This document shows, piece by piece, positions 37,892-41,545 of a stretch of DNA of 41,545 nt. The DNA lies in the IMG/VR virus record IMGVR_UViG_3300037131_000051, positions 1 through 41,545 of that record; one strand, written 5' to 3'. The DNA is from a virus. The notes beneath the pieces are model-generated. The model was not told the DNA's origin and ran no database searches. It saw only the letters and a program-made list of their open reading frames with translations. Numbering within the stretch: position 1 is the first letter of the stretch; every line of letters starts with the position of its first letter. Both the position numbers and the translations under genes were made by a program.

Positions 37892-40800
37892 TGGCCAGCA
37901 CAAAGGTATTCAAATCATCGTTCTCAGGCGGCGAGCTGTCGCCCGAGATGTTCGGCCGGGTGGACGATGCGAAGTACGCCAACGGCGCAGCCTCGATCCA
38001 GAACATGATCACCACGCCGCTTGGGCCTTTAGAGAAGAGGCCAGGATTCCAGTTTGTCGCCGGCACGCGGGGCAACAGCACGCCGCGGCTGATTCCCTTC
38101 ACCTACTCGCCCACCCAGACCATGGTTATCGAGCTGGGCGCCGGCTATTTCCGGTTCTACACGCAAGGCGAACAGCTGCTCTATAACGCGACCCAGCGCG
38201 CCTGGGTGCCGCAGAGCACCGTCACTTTCTCGATCGCATCCCCCAGCGTGGTGTCATGGCCGTCGCATGGTCTTGTGACCGGCGACTCGGTTCAATTCGA
38301 CGCTCCAGCGAGCACGGATGAGCTGCCGGGCCTCACTCCCATGTATTCGTACACGGTCACGGTGATCGACGCCAACACGTTCAATATCACCGATCCCACG
38401 ATCGGCGCCCTTGTCCCCGTCACCTACCCGGGGACTGGGACGTTCTATGGCATGAAGGTCTATGCAGTTGGAGAGCTGTGCTCCTATAGCGGCAACGTCT
38501 ACTACTGCACCAGCCAGTACGTCGACACACCGGGCGCGCCGACCTTCCCGTCGGTCGACGCCAGCTTCTACGCTGAGCCCGTCAGCCTCGTCTACGAGAT
38601 CCCCAACACCTACGCCGCGGCCGACCTGATGAGCATTCATTACGTCCAGTCGAATGACGTCATCACCCTGGTGCATCCCAACTATCCCCCGATGCAGCTG
38701 CAGCGGCTCGGTGGCTCCGAGTGGACCTGGGTGCCGATCGTATTCGGGCAAGAGCTCCCTGCGCCCACCGGCGTGCAAGTGGCGGGCAGCCCCGGATATC
38801 AGGCGCAGATTACAAACATCACCCTGGCCAACCCGGCGGTGATCACCACCCAGTCCCCTCACCTGCTGTCCGTGGGCGACGGGATCTACATCAAGAACCT
38901 CAACGCCCAGGTTCCGGTCCGCGCCTACATCCCCCAGAGCGTGATTACCTTTGTCTCACGCACGGTCATCAACTGGCCATCGCACGGTCTGGCGAACGGC
39001 GACATGGTTCAATTCGCAGCGGTTGGACCCGGGGCGGCCCTGCCAATGACCCAGCCAGCCACATCGATCTTTGGCGGCAGCCCGAACACGCCGCTGAAGC
39101 CGATGTATTCGTACATGGTCACGGTGAAAGACGCGAACAACATCAGAATCTCCGACACATTGTTTTCGCCGGGCTCTCCGAACATCAGCTTTTACACTTC
39201 CGGATCGGGGACCATCTACGGCATGAAGGCCTATTTAGTGGGCGACGTCTGCTCCTACGGCGGATCAGTGTACGACTGCACGGCGCCGTTTGTTGGCACA
39301 GCCGGAACCGCAGCGAATCCCTCAACGGAGGCGCCCTACTTCTCGGTGACAACCACCGTCACGTCGGCGACAAAAGCGCTGGATGGATTCTACCTGGTCA
39401 ACACGGTCCCCACCGTCGGCGGCGGAGCGCTGAGCACGACCGAGCTGACGCTGATGGATTACAGCGGAAACATCCTCAACGCTGCGACCTGGTCCGGATA
39501 CAGCGGCCCCAGCGACCCGGCCGGTCCGCTGTTTATTTCCAACCCGACCATCGAGTACGGCACACAGCTATTCAACATCGACAACCATTACGTCGTCACC
39601 GCGGTTGATTCCACCGGCGTGCAGCAAAGCGCCATCTCGGCCGACGTCGACGTGATCAACAATTTGGACGTCACGGGCAGCTTCAACACAATCACCTGGG
39701 ACCCGGTTGAAGGCGCAAACAGCTACTACATCTACAAACAAGCCAACGGTCTTTATGGGTTCATCGGCCAGGCGTCGGCAACGGGAACCTTGTCATTTGT
39801 GGATGACAACATCGCTCCGGACATGGGCGTGACGCCGCCGAACTACAGCCCTGTGTTCAACTCCGCCGGCAATTACCCCGGCGCGGTCTCCTACTATCAA
39901 CAGCGCCGCTGCTTCGGAGGCACGGCCAGCCAGCCGCAGAATTTCTGGATGACGAAAAGTGGCACCGAGAGCGATATGAGCTACTCGCTGCCGATCCAGG
40001 ACACCGACCGCGTGGCCATCACCATCGCGGTGCGCGAGATGGCGACCATCCAGCACATCATCCCCCTGCTGCAGCTGATCCTGCTGACGAGCTCCAGCGA
40101 GCTCAGCGTCTCCCCCGTCAACACGGACGTGATCACCCCCTCGACCATCGATCCGCGGCCGCAAAGCTATATCGGCGCGTCGCCCGTGCAGCCGTCGATC
40201 GTCAACAACTCGATGATCTACTGCGCCAACCGCGGCGGGCATGTGCGCGAGATGGGATACCAGTGGCAGATCGGCGGATACGTCACCGGCGACATCTCGC
40301 TGCGCGCCGGCCACCTGTTCGACAATTTACAGATCCTCGACCAGGCGTTTATGAAATGCCCGTGGCAGATCGTCTGGTTCGTCAGCTCGAACGGCAACCT
40401 GATCGGCCTGACCTACATTCCCGAGGAGGCGATCGGCGCCTGGCACCACCATGTGACCGATGGCGCGTTCCTGAGCATCGCCGTGGTGGCGGAAGGCGCC
40501 GAGGACCGGCTCTATGCGGTGATCCAGCGCACCATCAACGGCGTGGTGACCAACAGCATCGAGCGCATGAGCACCAGAAACTACGGCGGAGTGACGGAGG
40601 ACGCGTTCTTCGTCGACGCCGGCGCGACCTTTGACGGCACCAATACCTCCGGGACTACGCTGGCGCTGACGCCTGGATCCCAAGGCGTTTATGACCTCAC
40701 CGCGTCAGCTGCAATCTTTAGCTACCCGGCGCAGACCGACGTAGGAAGCTTCCTGGTCGCAACCGGATCCGACGGCAACGAGTACCAGTTCAACGTGGCG

Positions 40801-41545
40801 AGCACTTCGTCAACGACCGCTGCAATTGCTCTGCCGGTCACGACAATCCCTGCAGGGGTGACCTTTATAACCAGCAGCGACTGGGCCTGGGCGCGGCCGA
40901 CGATCAATGGCCTGACCTGGCTTCAGGGTGAAACTGTCGCGATCCTGGCCGATGGCGCGGTGCAGCCTCCGCAGACGGTGGGAGTTGGGGGAATGCCAGC
41001 GACCGCGACAGCTTTGGTTGCTGGCAGCCCCGTGACGGGAGCTGTGCTTACCGCCGGGGGCGGCAGCTACACTTCGGCGCCGACGATCACTATCTCGGGA
41101 GGCGGCGGCTCAGGTGCCACGGCCACAGCTACGGTTGGGGGCGGCCCCGTGAACGCCATCCTCATCACCAACGGAGGCAGCGGCTACTTAAGGCCGCCGA
41201 CTATCACAATTTCTGGCGGAGGCGGTACCGGCGCGACGGCGACAGCGACGGTTGTGGGCGGAGTTGTAACCGGCATCACGATCACCAACTTAGGCGGCGG
41301 CTACACGTCCGCGCCGACGATCACCATCTCGGGCGGCGGTGGTTCAGGTGCCATGGCGACCGCGACGGTTGCGGGCGGTCCCGTGACCGGCATCACGATC
41401 ACCAACGGGGGCGGCGGGTACACGTCCGCGCCGACGATCACCATCTCGGGCGGCGGTGGTTCAGGTGCCATGGCGACCGCGACGGTTGCGGGCGGTCCCG
41501 TGACCGGCATCACGATCACCAACGGGGGCGGCGGGTACACGTCCG
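37891..41545 (+). CDS. Tail tubular protein B (T7 gp12-like nozzle) with inserted domains, runs off the edge
   Basis: 1218 codons here and, across the terminal overlap, about 1429 residues; T7 gp12 has 794. The N terminus [40 protein letters not shown] and [12 protein letters not shown] is the classic nozzle start; [20 protein letters not shown] with TESDM and [16 protein letters not shown] are further family blocks. Extra modules: [14 protein letters not shown] (about 123-136) and [14 protein letters not shown] (about 362-375), E1-FCCH-like repeats, with a related [13 protein letters not shown] near 325; [15 protein letters not shown] (about 191) and [15 protein letters not shown] (about 448), CBM5/12-like. 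The C-terminal part carries the 39-residue tandem repeats. It forms the distal tail channel; the inserted domains may bind surface glycans. Confidence 0.9.
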   Translation, partial: MASTKVFKSSFSGGELSPEMFGRVDDAKYANGAASIQNMITTPLGPLEKRPGFQFVAGTRGNSTPRLIPFTYSPTQTMVIELGAGYFRFYTQGEQLLYNATQRAWVPQSTVTFSIASPSVVSWPSHGLVTGDSVQFDAPASTDELPGLTPMYSYTVTVIDANTFNITDPTIGALVPVTYPGTGTFYGMKVYAVGELCSYSGNVYYCTSQYVDTPGAPTFPSVDASFYAEPVSLVYEIPNTYAAADLMSIHYVQSNDVITLVHPNYPPMQLQRLGGSEWTWVPIVFGQELPAPTGVQVAGSPGYQAQITNITLANPAVITTQSPHLLSVGDGIYIKNLNAQVPVRAYIPQSVITFVSRTVINWPSHGLANGDMVQFAAVGPGAALPMTQPATSIFGGSPNTPLKPMYSYMVTVKDANNIRISDTLFSPGSPNISFYTSGSGTIYGMKAYLVGDVCSYGGSVYDCTAPFVGTAGTAANPSTEAPYFSVTTTVTSATKALDGFYLVNTVPTVGGGALSTTELTLMDYSGNILNAATWSGYSGPSDPAGPLFISNPTIEYGTQLFNIDNHYVVTAVDSTGVQQSAISADVDVINNLDVTGSFNTITWDPVEGANSYYIYKQANGLYGFIGQASATGTLSFVDDNIAPDMGVTPPNYSPVFNSAGNYPGAVSYYQQRRCFGGTASQPQNFWMTKSGTESDMSYSLPIQDTDRVAITIAVREMATIQHIIPLLQLILLTSSSELSVSPVNTDVITPSTIDPRPQSYIGASPVQPSIVNNSMIYCANRGGHVREMGYQWQIGGYVTGDISLRAGHLFDNLQILDQAFMKCPWQIVWFVSSNGNLIGLTYIPEEAIGAWHHHVTDGAFLSIAVVAEGAEDRLYAVIQRTINGVVTNSIERMSTRNYGGVTEDAFFVDAGATFDGTNTSGTTLALTPGSQGVYDLTASAAIFSYPAQTDVGSFLVATGSDGNEYQFNVASTSSTTAAIALPVTTIPAGVTFITSSDWAWARPTINGLTWLQGETVAILADGAVQPPQTVGVGGMPATATALVAGSPVTGAVLTAGGGSYTSAPTITISGGGGSGATATATVGGGPVNAILITNGGSGYLRPPTITISGGGGTGATATATVVGGVVTGITITNLGGGYTSAPTITISGGGGSGAMATATVAGGPVTGITITNGGGGYTSAPTITISGGGGSGAMATATVAGGPVTGITITNGGGGYTS
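40990..41545 (+). repeat. 117-bp tandem repeat array, right-edge part
   Basis: Units start at about 40990, 41107, 41224, 41341 and 41458 (last truncated by the window end). The last two are identical over the 88 bases available. The final 96 bases (41450-41545) equal bases 1-96. Confidence 0.9.

Noticed and set aside
1-41545. Diversity-generating retroelement, expected from BPP-1-like head genes
   Set aside because: No protein in the window shows a reverse-transcriptase YxDD motif, and I found no template/variable repeat pair.
40990-41545. CRISPR-like array at the right edge
   Set aside because: Units are contiguous 117-bp coding repeats without spacers and stay in frame with the tail protein.

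Overview
The window is a near-complete genome of a temperate, short-tailed (podovirus-type) phage of about 41.4 kb. No bacterial housekeeping genes flank it. Its first 96 bases are identical to its last 96, and one tail gene reads in frame across that junction, so the molecule is probably circular or circularly permuted. The junction lies inside a tandem repeat, so the exact length is uncertain. The DNA is GC-rich. A short interspersed repeat of the kind common in Acidobacteria and some other soil phyla (25084-25110), and a tRNA-Arg fragment next to an integrase, suggest a soil bacterium as host, Acidobacteria being my best guess.

Layout on the plus strand, with four genes or sites on the minus strand. 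(1) 37.1 kb across the junction to 10.1 kb: tail tubular proteins A and B, then three internal (ejected) virion proteins resembling T7 gp14, gp15 and gp16; the last is a 2144-residue polyvalent protein with a likely nuclease domain and an HExxH metallopeptidase motif. (2) 10.2-10.9 kb: a lone minus-strand membrane protein, a moron candidate. (3) 11.0-14.5 kb: T7-type tail-fibre anchor and a pectate-lyase-fold tailspike with a signal-peptide-like N terminus. (4) 14.5-17.0 kb: lysis cassette (transglycosylase endolysin, a 56-residue two-helix holin candidate, membrane/coiled-coil proteins). (5) 17.0-18.9 kb: tyrosine integrase and a putative attP made of the 5' half of a tRNA-Arg gene. (6) 18.9-22.8 kb: a tightly overlapping operon of small unknown proteins, many with paired cysteines. 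(7) 22.8-25.2 kb: a replication-initiator-like protein followed by a terminator and an A-rich, iteron-like intergenic region, the best origin candidate. (8) 25.2-28.3 kb: small accessory genes and a second, catalytic-domain-only tyrosine recombinase bounded by imperfect direct repeats. (9) 28.3-36.9 kb: terminase, GNAT acetyltransferase, cupin-like proteins carrying a perfect 448-bp tandem duplication, portal, a Bbp19-like protein, scaffold, major capsid protein and Bbp16-like cement protein.

The head genes recall Bordetella phage BPP-1 and the tail/ejection genes recall T7, but I see no reverse transcriptase, phage RNA polymerase, DNA polymerase or recognisable CI-type repressor. Replication and transcription presumably rely on the host. 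The lysogeny switch is not identified; the small divergent minus-strand genes at 17.0-17.3 and 25.2-25.3 kb are the places to look.

The most notable features are the polyvalent ejected protein, the degenerate M23 domain in the gp15-like protein, the tRNA-derived attP with an unusual integrase active site, the recombinase cassette in front of the terminase, the domain-laden tail tubular protein B, and the small Cys-rich gene operon.
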